A program made the translations under genes and the position numbers. A model generated the notes under the pieces. That model searched no databases, had not been told where the DNA came from, and saw only the letters and a list, made by a program, of their open reading frames with translations. A DNA stretch of 23,076 nucleotides from a bacterium. GTDB taxonomy: Bacteria > Patescibacteriota > Minisyncoccia > Phycocordibacterales > UBA918. Below are positions 1 to 7,234 of the stretch, one piece after another; the first letter of the stretch is position 1; every line of letters starts with the position of its first letter. The DNA is taken from positions 1 through 23,076 of the forward strand of contig PAMC01000019.1 in the NCBI GenBank assembly GCA_002710785.1. The letters are read 5' to 3'.

Positions 1-1165
<1,165 letters not shown>

Positions 1166-1171
<6 letters not shown>

Positions 1172-1340
1172 GGACTCGATACTGCATATGATTTGCAGTT
1201 ATCTAATTGGTCGATATTGTAAGTATGCAATTGCACTTGCAATGGGACATGATACCTAGATCCCTAATCTGGTATCAGACTCGAAGGAAAGACTTCGCCA
1301 CAGGATAAGACAAAAGGCAATATAAATACTGCAACGCTGA
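1166..1340 (+). other. 16S 3' trailer with three hairpins, no tRNA or 23S
   Basis: No gene is visible between the 16S 3' end and the terminator. The stretch can fold into successive stem-loops. CCAATT (1166-1171) pairs with AATTGG (1205-1210) around an inner stem of GATA/TATC and CTGCA/TGCAG arms (1178-1203). TGATACC plus AGAT (1250-1261) pairs with ATCT plus GGTATCA (1267-1277), an 11-bp stem with one bulged base. CGAAG/CTTCG form a short stem near 1281-1296. The first hairpin begins inside the region where the anti-SD would be, so it may define 3'-end processing. The usual 16S-23S spacer tRNAs are absent. Confidence 0.6.
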
Positions 1341-1380
1341 TGCACAAAAAAGCGCCACGAAAGTGGCGCTTTTTTGTGCA
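1341..1380. terminator. Bidirectional intrinsic terminator, 18-bp perfect stem
   Basis: Arms 1341-1358 and 1363-1380 are perfectly complementary around a GAAA tetraloop. The core is GCGCCAC/GTGGCGC flanked by A6 and T6 runs, so it terminates in both directions. It ends the 16S transcript (+) and the convergent membrane-protein gene (-), whose stop codon lies 10 bp away. Its position shows that the 16S is not cotranscribed with a downstream 23S. Confidence 0.95.
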
Positions 1381-1389
1381 TCTCACAAC

Positions 1390-2799
1390 CTAGAAGGTGG
1401 CGCAGAAATCACTCATGCTCGTACGCTCGATGCGCATACTGCCATCACGGGCGATGTCGTCGGCCATCAGCAACACCTCGCTCGTACTGAGGCGACTAAA
1501 GTCGGTGGTGACGTAATCGCGCAGACCCTGGCGGACACTTGAAGGTAGCTCGTCCCAGTCGTAAAGCTCCGCAAACTGTGCGTTGCGTTCACCTGCTGGC
1601 GTGACCGCTAAGTGGAGTAGGGTACTAATAACTGGCAGGTCGTCGACCTCACCAGCACGGCGTGGGCACATATCGCCAGTACTCTCTGCCACCCAAACTT
1701 GTCCTTGGTCAACCGTCACAAACAGGGCGTCGTTTATGACATCGTCACACATGATTTCAAAATCGTCTGTGCCAGGTGGGTAACCTGTAGTGTTCAGGTC
1801 TGACGCCTCAATGACCGCTTGTGGGTGGGTGTGTACCAGCGCAAGCGCAGAAGCGCTTACGATTTCGTCTTGCATCCACTCAGCATCGTAGGTGATACCA
1901 GTTTGCTCAGTGGCGTCGGTAACATTAAGCCACGCAACGGTGCCACCTGAGCGGTATAGCAAATAACCGCTCTGCAACGTCTCAATACCAGCGGCTGTTT
2001 GTAGGGCATTGAGGCCAGCTTCGCAACTTGTGTTGGTTGCTAACGTGACAGCGCTGCCGGCTGCGCGAGGTTCGCCGGTACGGAAATTAAACTGAGGGCT
2101 GTCGCGGTACTCACCAAAGAGTAATTCCCCAAGCGCTGATACCGACTGTGGCGGGGGAGCAGTTGACGGGCGATTACCACCCACCGACGTATCCCTGGGC
2201 ACCCAGCTGCTGTCGTTGCCATAGTCGAGGTTACTGGAGCCACTGTACCCACTACTGCCACGCTCAAACCCCAGGTTGCCACAGAAGTTACCAAGGTAGT
2301 CGGGACAAATCGATCGATCGCGATCGATTTGCGGTACGGTGAGCAAATTTACGATGCCCCAAAGGCTGGCAATCAAAATAAAAGCGGCCAAGCCCCACAA
2401 CATCCGTTTTCGCGCTTCCTCTCGTTTGTCCGTGCTTACCGCATCGATAATGAGCGTGCGCGCCAAGTAGTACAAAAAGACAAAGAGCGCAACACCAATC
2501 AGGAGCGGTAGGACCGATCGATTTAAGAAATAGCCAAACGCGAGAATGGCCTCAGCCAAACCATCGCTGGTGGCTAGTTGCGCAACGTTATCAGCGCCAA
2601 CGGCAGCAAAATCCCAGATAACACCATTTTCGTCACACTGCACGAGTCCAAAACCACAGGCCTCTGGTTCGGCTGCGTGTGTGATGAACACCAAGCCAAA
2701 CCCAATGGCGAGGCCAATAAGTACGCCTGGTAGGCGCTTAAAAACCAGCGAATTAACAGCGTGTTGCAGTAGCGTGCTCGGACGGTGGGGGAGTTGCAT
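1390..2799 (-). CDS. VirB2/TrbC-like membrane protein with C-terminal JAB/MPN-like domain
   Basis: 469 aa. Residues ~22-42 form a hydrophobic signal or anchor ending at HAAEPEACG. Two further membrane segments (~94-113 and ~134-153) flank a short charged loop (STDKREEARKR), the layout of VirB2/TrbC-type pilins common in CPR genomes. A Ser/Gly/Pro-rich linker (~160-225) leads to a ~240-residue extracytoplasmic domain with scattered cysteines. This contains HTHP (H323, H325), then S333-D334, then strand-like stretches (residues ~358-371). The pattern resembles JAB/MPN/DUF4329-type folds (HxHP followed by S and D), although the canonical Sx2D spacing is not exact (SDLN). Metal binding or peptidase activity is inference. 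The gene is monocistronic, converges on the 16S, and has a -10 box (TATGAT) 20 nt upstream and no SD. The pilin-like part is the safer call. Confidence 0.7.
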   Translation of the reverse strand: MQLPHRPSTLLQHAVNSLVFKRLPGVLIGLAIGFGLVFITHAAEPEACGFGLVQCDENGVIWDFAAVGADNVAQLATSDGLAEAILAFGYFLNRSVLPLLIGVALFVFLYYLARTLIIDAVSTDKREEARKRMLWGLAAFILIASLWGIVNLLTVPQIDRDRSICPDYLGNFCGNLGFERGSSGYSGSSNLDYGNDSSWVPRDTSVGGNRPSTAPPPQSVSALGELLFGEYRDSPQFNFRTGEPRAAGSAVTLATNTSCEAGLNALQTAAGIETLQSGYLLYRSGGTVAWLNVTDATEQTGITYDAEWMQDEIVSASALALVHTHPQAVIEASDLNTTGYPPGTDDFEIMCDDVINDALFVTVDQGQVWVAESTGDMCPRRAGEVDDLPVISTLLHLAVTPAGERNAQFAELYDWDELPSSVRQGLRDYVTTDFSRLSTSEVLLMADDIARDGSMRIERTSMSDFCATF

Positions 2800-2819
2800 A
2801 CGTCGCTCTCGTACCCCTA

Positions 2820-2825
2820 ATCATA
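2820..2825 (-). promoter_or_regulatory. -10 box for the VirB2-like gene
   Basis: TATGAT on the minus strand, 20 nt before the ATG at 2799, predicts a leader of about 13 nt. A GGGG run in this leader is too far from the start to act as an SD. Confidence 0.5.
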
Positions 2826-2864
2826 CCGTACTCACACGCCAAAACGCTAAAATTAGTACCAAAA

Positions 2865-2893
2865 TTGACATTTAACCATTTTTGTGCTAGTAT
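2865..2893 (+). promoter_or_regulatory. Consensus sigma70-type promoter of the small membrane gene
   Basis: TTGACA (2865-2870), a 17-nt spacer, then TAGTAT (2888-2893). This is the best -35/-10 pair in the window. The start near 2900 gives a leader of ~67 nt before the ATG at 2967, unlike the near-leaderless genes around it. Confidence 0.8.
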
Positions 2894-2904
2894 TTAATTT
2901 GTAC

Positions 2905-2924
2905 TGCTGGCAATCCCGCCAGCA
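2905..2924 (+). promoter_or_regulatory. Leader hairpin with GGC-AATCCC-GCC apex
   Basis: TGCTGGC (2905-2911) pairs with GCCAGCA (2918-2924) around the loop AATCCC, at the very start of the predicted transcript. A second hairpin with nearly the same apex (AATCCG loop closed by GGC/GCC) lies just after the gene at 3231-3254. A shared RNA-binding partner or stability role is inference. Confidence 0.6.
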
Positions 2925-2966
2925 AACATGCGCCAACCAGCGCGCAGAACATTGAGAGGACAGAGC

Positions 2967-3212
2967 ATGGACTATTATTCGCCAGATCACGATCGGACGC
3001 GTTTGGATCACGATGATCCGTTTCAGTCCGGCGTGCTGACGCGTTGCCGGCCGGTACCACGATCGGCAATTCGACCCGGCGTGGGCCGTTGGCAACGTCT
3101 GGTTCGCTGGATTGAGGCCGACATCCGAAGGGTTTTTTGGACACTTGCCATCTTTTCAAGCATCGTGCTCCTCGCCGTGCACCGCCTTTTTGGCTGGCTC
3201 ACCGGCACCTGA
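2967..3212 (+). CDS. Small single-TM membrane protein, unknown function
   Basis: 81 aa starting MDYYSPDHD. The N-terminal half is polar, rich in Asp, Arg and Pro. The C-terminal third carries one membrane segment (VFWTLAIFSSIVLLAV), so it is probably tail-anchored with a cytoplasmic N-terminus. The start is chosen by a clear SD (GAGAGGA, 2954-2960) 6 nt before the ATG; an in-frame ATG at 2928 has no SD and lies in the leader. The gene stands alone, with its own consensus promoter and terminator. It is one of three short genes here with an SD, although the 16S at 1-1171 lacks the anti-SD. No family recognised. Confidence 0.65.
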   Translation: MDYYSPDHDRTRLDHDDPFQSGVLTRCRPVPRSAIRPGVGRWQRLVRWIEADIRRVFWTLAIFSSIVLLAVHRLFGWLTGT

Positions 3213-3230
3213 GTTCACTTACGGTACGGA

Positions 3231-3254
3231 GAGGGTGGCAATCCGGCCACCCTC
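3231..3254 (+). other. 3' hairpin without T-tract, apex GGC-AATCCG-GCC
   Basis: GAGGGTGGC (3231-3239) and GCCACCCTC (3246-3254) form a perfect 9-bp stem. No T-run follows, so it is not itself a terminator. Its loop and closing pairs match the 5' leader hairpin at 2905-2924. Confidence 0.65.
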
Positions 3255-3260
3255 CCACAT

Positions 3261-3292
3261 CCGCATTAGTCGAAAGACCAATGCGGTTTTTT
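3261..3292 (+). terminator. Intrinsic terminator of the small membrane gene
   Basis: CCGCATT(A)GTC pairs with GAC(C)AATGCGG around a GAAA loop with one mismatch, followed by TTTTTT (3287-3292). Confidence 0.93.
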
Positions 3293-3328
3293 CATTTCAG
3301 CTCGCGCGGACACGAATAAAGCCCCCTG

Positions 3329-3402
3329 TCCGCGCTCTAGGATTCGAACCTAGGACCTTTCGAGTATCAGTCGAATGCTCTAGCCAACTGAGCTAAGCGC
3401 GG
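3329..3402 (-). tRNA. ileT: tRNA-Ile (anticodon GAU)
   Basis: Minus-strand cloverleaf. Acceptor arms are CCGCGCT/AGCGCGG, the D-stem is GCTC/GAGC, the anticodon stem is TTCGA/TCGAA with loop CTGATAC (anticodon GAU), the variable loop has 5 nt, and the T-arm is CTAGG-TTCGAAT-CCTAG. The discriminator is A and no CCA is encoded. The acceptor helix continues perfectly into the flanks for about ten more pairs, giving a ~17-bp outer stem. Promoter-like TTACAT-N17-TATAGT lies upstream. The Ile assignment rests on the anticodon; the symbol is generic. Confidence 0.95.
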
Positions 3403-3437
3403 ACAGGGGGCTCTAGTGCCTCTTTTTCGTGCCCGGT

Positions 3438-3466
3438 ACTATACCAAAGTTTAGTTAAAAATGTAA
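3438..3466 (-). promoter_or_regulatory. Promoter of tRNA-Ile
   Basis: On the minus strand: TTACAT (3466-3461), a 17-nt spacer, TATAGT (3443-3438). Predicted start near 3431, about 29 nt before the tRNA 5' end. Confidence 0.65.
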
Positions 3467-3495
3467 GACTCAGTCGCAATTTCGTGGGTTTCTAG

Positions 3496-3501
3496 TACAC
3501 T
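3496..3501 (+). promoter_or_regulatory. -10 box directly before murD
   Basis: TACACT ends 6 nt before the murD ATG (3508), so transcription should start at or next to the A of the start codon. No convincing -35 and no SD are seen. Confidence 0.6.
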
Positions 3502-3507
3502 ACCACC

Positions 3508-4863
3508 ATGCTATTTTGGGACTACTTCAAAGGCAAAAAGGTAACGGTGATGCGCATCGGGCTTTTAGGTCGCGGGGTAGGTGATACTGCGTACATGGCC
3601 GAAGCGGGCGCAGAGATCACGGTGGTTGATGCGGCTCCACAAGAGGTGATGCAACCGTCGGTTGACGCGCTAGCGCAGTACGAGAACGTTACATTTAAAT
3701 TTGGCCCGTACGACTTTGCAGACTTTGAAGATGTCGATTTCGTGTGGGTTGGCGCCGGGGCTCCGCTGGATGAGCCGGTACTCACGCAGTGTCGCGAAGC
3801 GGGTATTCCACTTAAGCAAAGCGCAGCTTTGTTTGCTGAGTTATCTCGCGTACCAATTATTGGAGTGACCGGTACCCGGGGAAAGAGTACCGTCACGACA
3901 ATGATTCACCATGTTCTCAGCTACGTGACCGGCGAGCAGGTTTTGCTCGGAGGGAATATCCGCGGCGTGTCTAACCTACAACTACTTAATGACGTAAATG
4001 ACGATTCACTTTGTGTTATGGAGCTCGACAGCTGGCAGCTGCAGGGGTTTGGCTGGGCGGGGATTAGTCCGCAGGTGGCAGTGTTTACCACTTTTATGGA
4101 AGACCACCTCAACTACTACCAGCGAGAAGGCATGAGTAAAGACGAGGCCATGAGCGCCTACTTTGCCGACAAAGCGCAGATCTTTTTGCACCAAGACGAG
4201 GCCGGTACACTCATCACCACGCCAGCCGTATTTGAGTGGATCAAAAAAGAGTTTCCTGGCGAAACGCTCGGGCAAGAGGTGGTACTGGCCGATAGCTCGC
4301 TGATCCCGGAAGACGCCCACCTAGCTATGCCGGGCGAGCACAATCGCCTCAACGCCGCCTTAGCGTATAAAGCGCTGGAGGCAGTTGGCCTCCCTGAAGC
4401 GGAGATATTCGAAGGCTTGGCCACCTTCCCCGGGGTAGAGGGGCGGTTGCAGCTGGTGAAGACGGTCGACAATGTGCGCATCTACAATGACAACAATGCT
4501 ACCGAACCAAACGCGACGATTGCCGGCCTTAAGGCACTTGACCTGGGTAACCAAAACATTATTCTCATAGCTGGTGGGGCTGATAAAAATGTCGATTTAG
4601 CTCCGCTGGCGTTGGCGATAAAAGACCACTGCAAGCGCGTCATTCTCACGCCCGGCAGTGGTACCGAAAAGTTGCTCGGTATCATACATGATACCGAGCA
4701 GGTAATAACGGTAGAAAACCTAGAGCACGCACTAGTGACCGCGAAAGACACAGCAGAGAACGGCGATATTATTCTCTTTAGCCCCGCCTTCGCCTCCTTT
4801 GCGCAGTACAAAAACGAGTACGAGCGCAATGATGAGTTTATGAGTTTGATTAATAAGATATGA
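3508..4863 (+). CDS. murD: UDP-N-acetylmuramoyl-L-alanine:D-glutamate ligase
   Basis: 451 aa, normal length. Cytoplasmic ATP-dependent ligase adding D-Glu to UDP-MurNAc-L-Ala in peptidoglycan synthesis. The N-terminal Rossmann-like domain has GLLGRGVGD (18-26). The ATP loop is GVTGTRGKST (119-128). ELDSWQL (~172) replaces the common ELSSFQLE. The central-to-C-terminal part has NDNNATEPNAT and AGGADKNVDL, matching the MurD NDSKATN and GGxDK motifs. The C-terminus FSPAFASFAQYKNEYERND corresponds to SPACASFDxFxNFExRG, with Cys replaced by Phe. The start at 3508 sits 6 nt after a -10 box, suggesting a leaderless mRNA. The stop overlaps the next gene (ATGA). A 13-bp-arm palindrome lies inside the gene near its 3' end (4673-4700). 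Confidence 0.95.
   Translation: MLFWDYFKGKKVTVMRIGLLGRGVGDTAYMAEAGAEITVVDAAPQEVMQPSVDALAQYENVTFKFGPYDFADFEDVDFVWVGAGAPLDEPVLTQCREAGIPLKQSAALFAELSRVPIIGVTGTRGKSTVTTMIHHVLSYVTGEQVLLGGNIRGVSNLQLLNDVNDDSLCVMELDSWQLQGFGWAGISPQVAVFTTFMEDHLNYYQREGMSKDEAMSAYFADKAQIFLHQDEAGTLITTPAVFEWIKKEFPGETLGQEVVLADSSLIPEDAHLAMPGEHNRLNAALAYKALEAVGLPEAEIFEGLATFPGVEGRLQLVKTVDNVRIYNDNNATEPNATIAGLKALDLGNQNIILIAGGADKNVDLAPLALAIKDHCKRVILTPGSGTEKLLGIIHDTEQVITVENLEHALVTAKDTAENGDIILFSPAFASFAQYKNEYERNDEFMSLINKI
4673..4700. repeat. Intragenic palindrome in murD, 13-bp arms
   Basis: TGCTCGGTATCAT (4673-4685) and ATGATACCGAGCA (4688-4700) are perfect reverse complements around AC. As RNA it gives a 12-bp hairpin with a UACA loop. 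The core TATCATA(C)ATGATA recurs in the murC palindrome at 5457-5476. It encodes ordinary-looking MurD residues without an evident insertion. Confidence 0.9.
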
Positions 4864-5300
4864 GTGAGAACTGGGGCTGGCCAAAAAGTGCTGAAAAGTT
4901 TTACTTTATTGAAAACGAGAGCGAGTGTTCCCGCGCTTATAAATTTGTATCTGACCCAGTTGCGTACCTAACCAACTTTAGAGATTATCTCGTTTCAGAA
5001 AGCATTCCCGATGCAGACTTAGCAACTGCTGCCATAAGTGAGATATTCGAGTTAGAGGTAGTTATAGGTAATGAAGATCTGCCGGTCACAGATCAGCGGT
5101 TAAGTATTTTTTTGTCTTCGCCTATACAAAGTAAGGAGTGGGCGACAAGCCTATTTTCTCTATTAAGAGATGCTGGATACACCAAGTCTGAAGTGGCTAC
5201 ATACATTGCATTGGATGATCCTGAGTTTTCCCATGAGGAACGTCTGCGTGAGAAGGGTTTGAATGTATTTTTAAGTGAAGTGTATGGAGAAGAAAAATAA
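4860..5300 (+). CDS. Unknown acidic cytoplasmic protein between murD and murC
   Basis: 146 aa, no signal peptide or membrane segment, rich in Glu/Asp/Ser. No family recognised. The start is set by the ATGA overlap with murD, and the 3' end overlaps the murC start (17 bp if murC begins at 5284), so all three are probably cotranscribed and translationally coupled. The sequence is visibly more AT-rich than the flanking mur genes, with codons such as tta, ata and ttt more frequent, which could mean recent arrival or weak expression. The predicted fold is helical, with no catalytic motif. A role in wall synthesis is suggested only by position. Confidence 0.75.
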   Translation: MSENWGWPKSAEKFYFIENESECSRAYKFVSDPVAYLTNFRDYLVSESIPDADLATAAISEIFELEVVIGNEDLPVTDQRLSIFLSSPIQSKEWATSLFSLLRDAGYTKSEVATYIALDDPEFSHEERLREKGLNVFLSEVYGEEK

Positions 5301-6576
5301 GATTCATTTTATCGGTATTGGTGGGATTGGGATGAGCGGCTTGGCACGGTACTACCTGCACGAGGGGTGGCAAGTTAGTGGTTCAGATATAAATAAAACG
5401 CCAAATTCAGAGAAGCTCATAGCTGAGGGAGCTCAGGTTGCGTACGAACACAGTCAGACTATCATATATGATAGTCAGCCAGAGTTGGTGGTGTACACCG
5501 AAGGGGTGACACCTGAGACCGAGGGATGGGCGGAGCTCGAGGCGGCTCGAGCAGCTGGTATTGAGACCATTAACTACTTTGAGGCGCTCGGCCGGGTCGC
5601 CAATGAGTACTACTTGATTGCAGTAGCCGGTACGCACGGCAAAACGACGACTACGGCGATGCTGGCGGATATTTTAGAAGAAGCCAGCTACGACCCGACG
5701 GTCATTGTCGGATCGTTGCGCAGTAAGACAGGCAGCAACTATCGAGCCGGACAGAGCAAGTACGCGGTAGTGGAGGCCTGTGAGTTTAAGCGGGACTTTC
5801 TACACCTTGAGCCAGATGTGCTCGTAATTACTAACCTCGAGCACGAGCACGTTGACTACTACAAAGATCTGGCCGATGTGCAATCCGCGTTTGCCGAGTT
5901 GGTAGCTAAGGTGCCAGAAGACGGCTACATTATTGCTGATACGAAAGACTCGAACGTTGCCCCAGTTTTAGCTAACGCAAAAGCGACCGTGATTAACTAT
6001 ACGGAGTACCTCAACTTGGAACGCGATTTATTGCAGCCTGGTTTACACAACCGGCAAAATGCCGCTGCCGCAGAGGCCGCAGCGTCGGCTATACAGATTG
6101 AAGAACGGTACAGTGACGAAGCACTGCGAAACTTTATTGGCACAGCGCGGCGGTTTGAGTACAAAGGTGAGGTACACAATGCACCGGTGTACGACGACTA
6201 CGCGCACCACCCCACCGAGGTAGCAGCCGCTATCGCGGGCGCGCGAGAGGTGCATCCGAGCAAACAGCTAACGGTGGTATTTCAATCACATACGTACTCG
6301 CGCACCAAGGCCCTGTTTGACGAATTTGTCAGTGCCCTCACCAAGGCCGATCGCGTTCTACTGCTACCAATATACGCTGCTCGGGAAACAGACGACGGCA
6401 GCGTCTCGAGTGAGATGTTACGTGACGCGCTCTTGGAGCGGGGAGTTGAGGTGGCACTTTTTCATACTATTGAAGCAGTAGCTCTTGAAGTTACCGAAAC
6501 TGCCAGTAGTAACGATGTGGTGCTGTGCGTCGGAGCCGGCAATGTCACGAAGGTGAGTGAAATATTGACAAAATAG
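5284..6576 (+). CDS. murC: UDP-N-acetylmuramate:L-alanine ligase
   Basis: 430 aa from the ATG at 5284. Cytoplasmic ligase catalysing the first peptide addition to UDP-MurNAc. The N-terminal GIGGIGMSGLA (~11-21) is the nucleotide-sugar binding signature that separates MurC from MurD. The ATP loop is AVAGTHGKTTTT (113-124). NLEHEHVDYYKD and HNRQNAAAA lie mid-protein. DDYAHHPTE is the MurC version of DDYGHHPTE, followed by FQSHTYSRT. A GTG at 5275 is an alternative start, but MEKKNKIHFIGIGG fits the family better. It overlaps the preceding unknown gene, with no SD. A 20-bp perfect palindrome lies at 5457-5476. The order murD-unknown-murC resembles a compacted dcw fragment; murG and ftsW are not seen. 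Confidence 0.95.
   Translation: MEKKNKIHFIGIGGIGMSGLARYYLHEGWQVSGSDINKTPNSEKLIAEGAQVAYEHSQTIIYDSQPELVVYTEGVTPETEGWAELEAARAAGIETINYFEALGRVANEYYLIAVAGTHGKTTTTAMLADILEEASYDPTVIVGSLRSKTGSNYRAGQSKYAVVEACEFKRDFLHLEPDVLVITNLEHEHVDYYKDLADVQSAFAELVAKVPEDGYIIADTKDSNVAPVLANAKATVINYTEYLNLERDLLQPGLHNRQNAAAAEAAASAIQIEERYSDEALRNFIGTARRFEYKGEVHNAPVYDDYAHHPTEVAAAIAGAREVHPSKQLTVVFQSHTYSRTKALFDEFVSALTKADRVLLLPIYAARETDDGSVSSEMLRDALLERGVEVALFHTIEAVALEVTETASSNDVVLCVGAGNVTKVSEILTK
5457..5476. repeat. 20-bp perfect palindrome inside murC
   Basis: Arms GACTATCATA (5457-5466) and TATGATAGTC (5467-5476). As RNA it gives an 8-bp hairpin with a UAUA loop. It shares the core TATCATAYATGATA with the murD palindrome, whose centre lies 780 bp upstream. 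Confidence 0.9.
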
Positions 6577-6595
6577 CCGTATATGTTTTTATCTT
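6565..6595 (+). promoter_or_regulatory. Promoter of the DUF218 gene, overlapping the end of murC
   Basis: TTGACA (6565-6570) lies within the last murC codons. Candidate -10 boxes are TTATCT or TATCTT at 6589-6595, with an 18-19 nt spacer. This predicts a leader of ~50-60 nt, again unlike the near-leaderless genes. Confidence 0.5.
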
Positions 6596-6640
6596 TACTA
6601 AAGCCCTGACCATCCATGTTTGGGTAGATCTTTTGTTGAA

Positions 6641-6648
6641 GGGGAGGA
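6641..6648 (+). promoter_or_regulatory. Shine-Dalgarno site that selects a TTG start
   Basis: GGGGAGGA ends 6 nt before the in-frame TTG at 6655. An out-of-frame ATG at 6650 is too close to the SD and opens only 23 codons. The site is near-perfect for a normal anti-SD, which the 16S in this window does not have. Confidence 0.75.
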
Positions 6649-6654
6649 CATGAA

Positions 6655-7179
6655 TTGGGCTACACTCTGGTGCTTGGCCGTGATCTCAACCACGATCAAA
6701 CAGACGTCGGTCCTGAGGTGATTGAATTGCTGCAAGCAGGGATCAAACACCAACGGAAAACCGGCGATACACTCGTGGTCGCGCCCGGCTATTCGCCCGA
6801 CTTTCCGCATCAGCCGCGGCCCTACTCAGCGATGATGGCTGACTGGCTTCGGGCGAACGGTGCTACGAAAGTTTATGAGCTGGTATCAGACCATTTCAGC
6901 ACCTTCGGCGAGCTCGAAATTTTCTGTGAAACCTACGGAGGTGGGTCTGTCATCGGTTTTGATTGGCATTTAAAGCGTGCGAAGATGTTGGCGGAGCATG
7001 TGCCAGGCAGCCATCACTGGCCGACGTACCTCAAGTGGGAACCGGTCTACAAACCGATGAACACTTTCGATCGCATCATGGAGCCGCTGAAACGGCTTAA
7101 CGCGCGTCTACCACCAACCTGGCAACGTCGTCTTGTGCGACTGTTCAAACTGCTGGTTAGCCGTCGCACCTCCTACTAG
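6655..7179 (+). CDS. DUF218 / YdcF-ElyC-SanA-like protein
   Basis: 174 aa. It starts at TTG 6655 because of the SD GGGGAGGA; the frame is open only back to a stop at 6637. LVLGRDLN near the N-terminus, YSAMMADWLRANGATKVYELVSD, then GFDWHLKRAKMLAE match the DUF218 layout (LGxxL, a conserved glycan-like pocket, and FHxxRA). The usual SGG after the second strand reads APGYSPDFP. There is no membrane segment, whereas E. coli SanA and ElyC are membrane-anchored. Members of this family are linked to cell-envelope maintenance, but the reaction is not established. The C-terminal tail is strongly basic (RRLVRLFKLLVSRRTS). Monocistronic, with its own promoter and terminator, downstream of murC. Confidence 0.65.
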   Translation: MGYTLVLGRDLNHDQTDVGPEVIELLQAGIKHQRKTGDTLVVAPGYSPDFPHQPRPYSAMMADWLRANGATKVYELVSDHFSTFGELEIFCETYGGGSVIGFDWHLKRAKMLAEHVPGSHHWPTYLKWEPVYKPMNTFDRIMEPLKRLNARLPPTWQRRLVRLFKLLVSRRTSY

Positions 7180-7182
7180 TCG

Positions 7183-7209
7183 CGGAGCACATCGCGTGCT
7201 CCGTTTTTT
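7183..7209 (+). terminator. Intrinsic terminator after the DUF218 gene
   Basis: CGGAGCAC (7183-7190) and GTGCTCCG (7196-7203) pair around ATCGC and are followed by TTTTTT (7204-7209). Confidence 0.93.
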
Positions 7210-7214
7210 CTTTT

Positions 7215-7220
7215 TATGCT
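7215..7220 (+). promoter_or_regulatory. -10 box before the trmH-like gene
   Basis: TATGCT ends 14 nt before the ATG at 7235, predicting a leader of about 7 nt. AGGATGG at 7221-7227 is only a weak SD candidate and would mostly lie upstream of the transcript start. Confidence 0.5.
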
Positions 7221-7234
7221 AGGATGGCGGCACT

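Noticed and set aside
2898..3292. Structured non-coding RNA (RNase P RNA or tmRNA) in place of the small gene
   Set aside because: None of the conserved RNase P or tmRNA core segments are present, and the frame has an SD, a clean membrane segment and a terminator after the stop.
4860..4863. Alternative genetic code with TGA read as Gly, as in some CPR groups
   Set aside because: TGA ends murD and several other genes exactly at domain ends, so it is a stop here.
5275..5283. GTG 5275 as the murC start
   Set aside because: It adds MKC before MEKKNKIHFIGIGG; the ATG at 5284 gives the normal MurC N-terminus. Not fully excluded.
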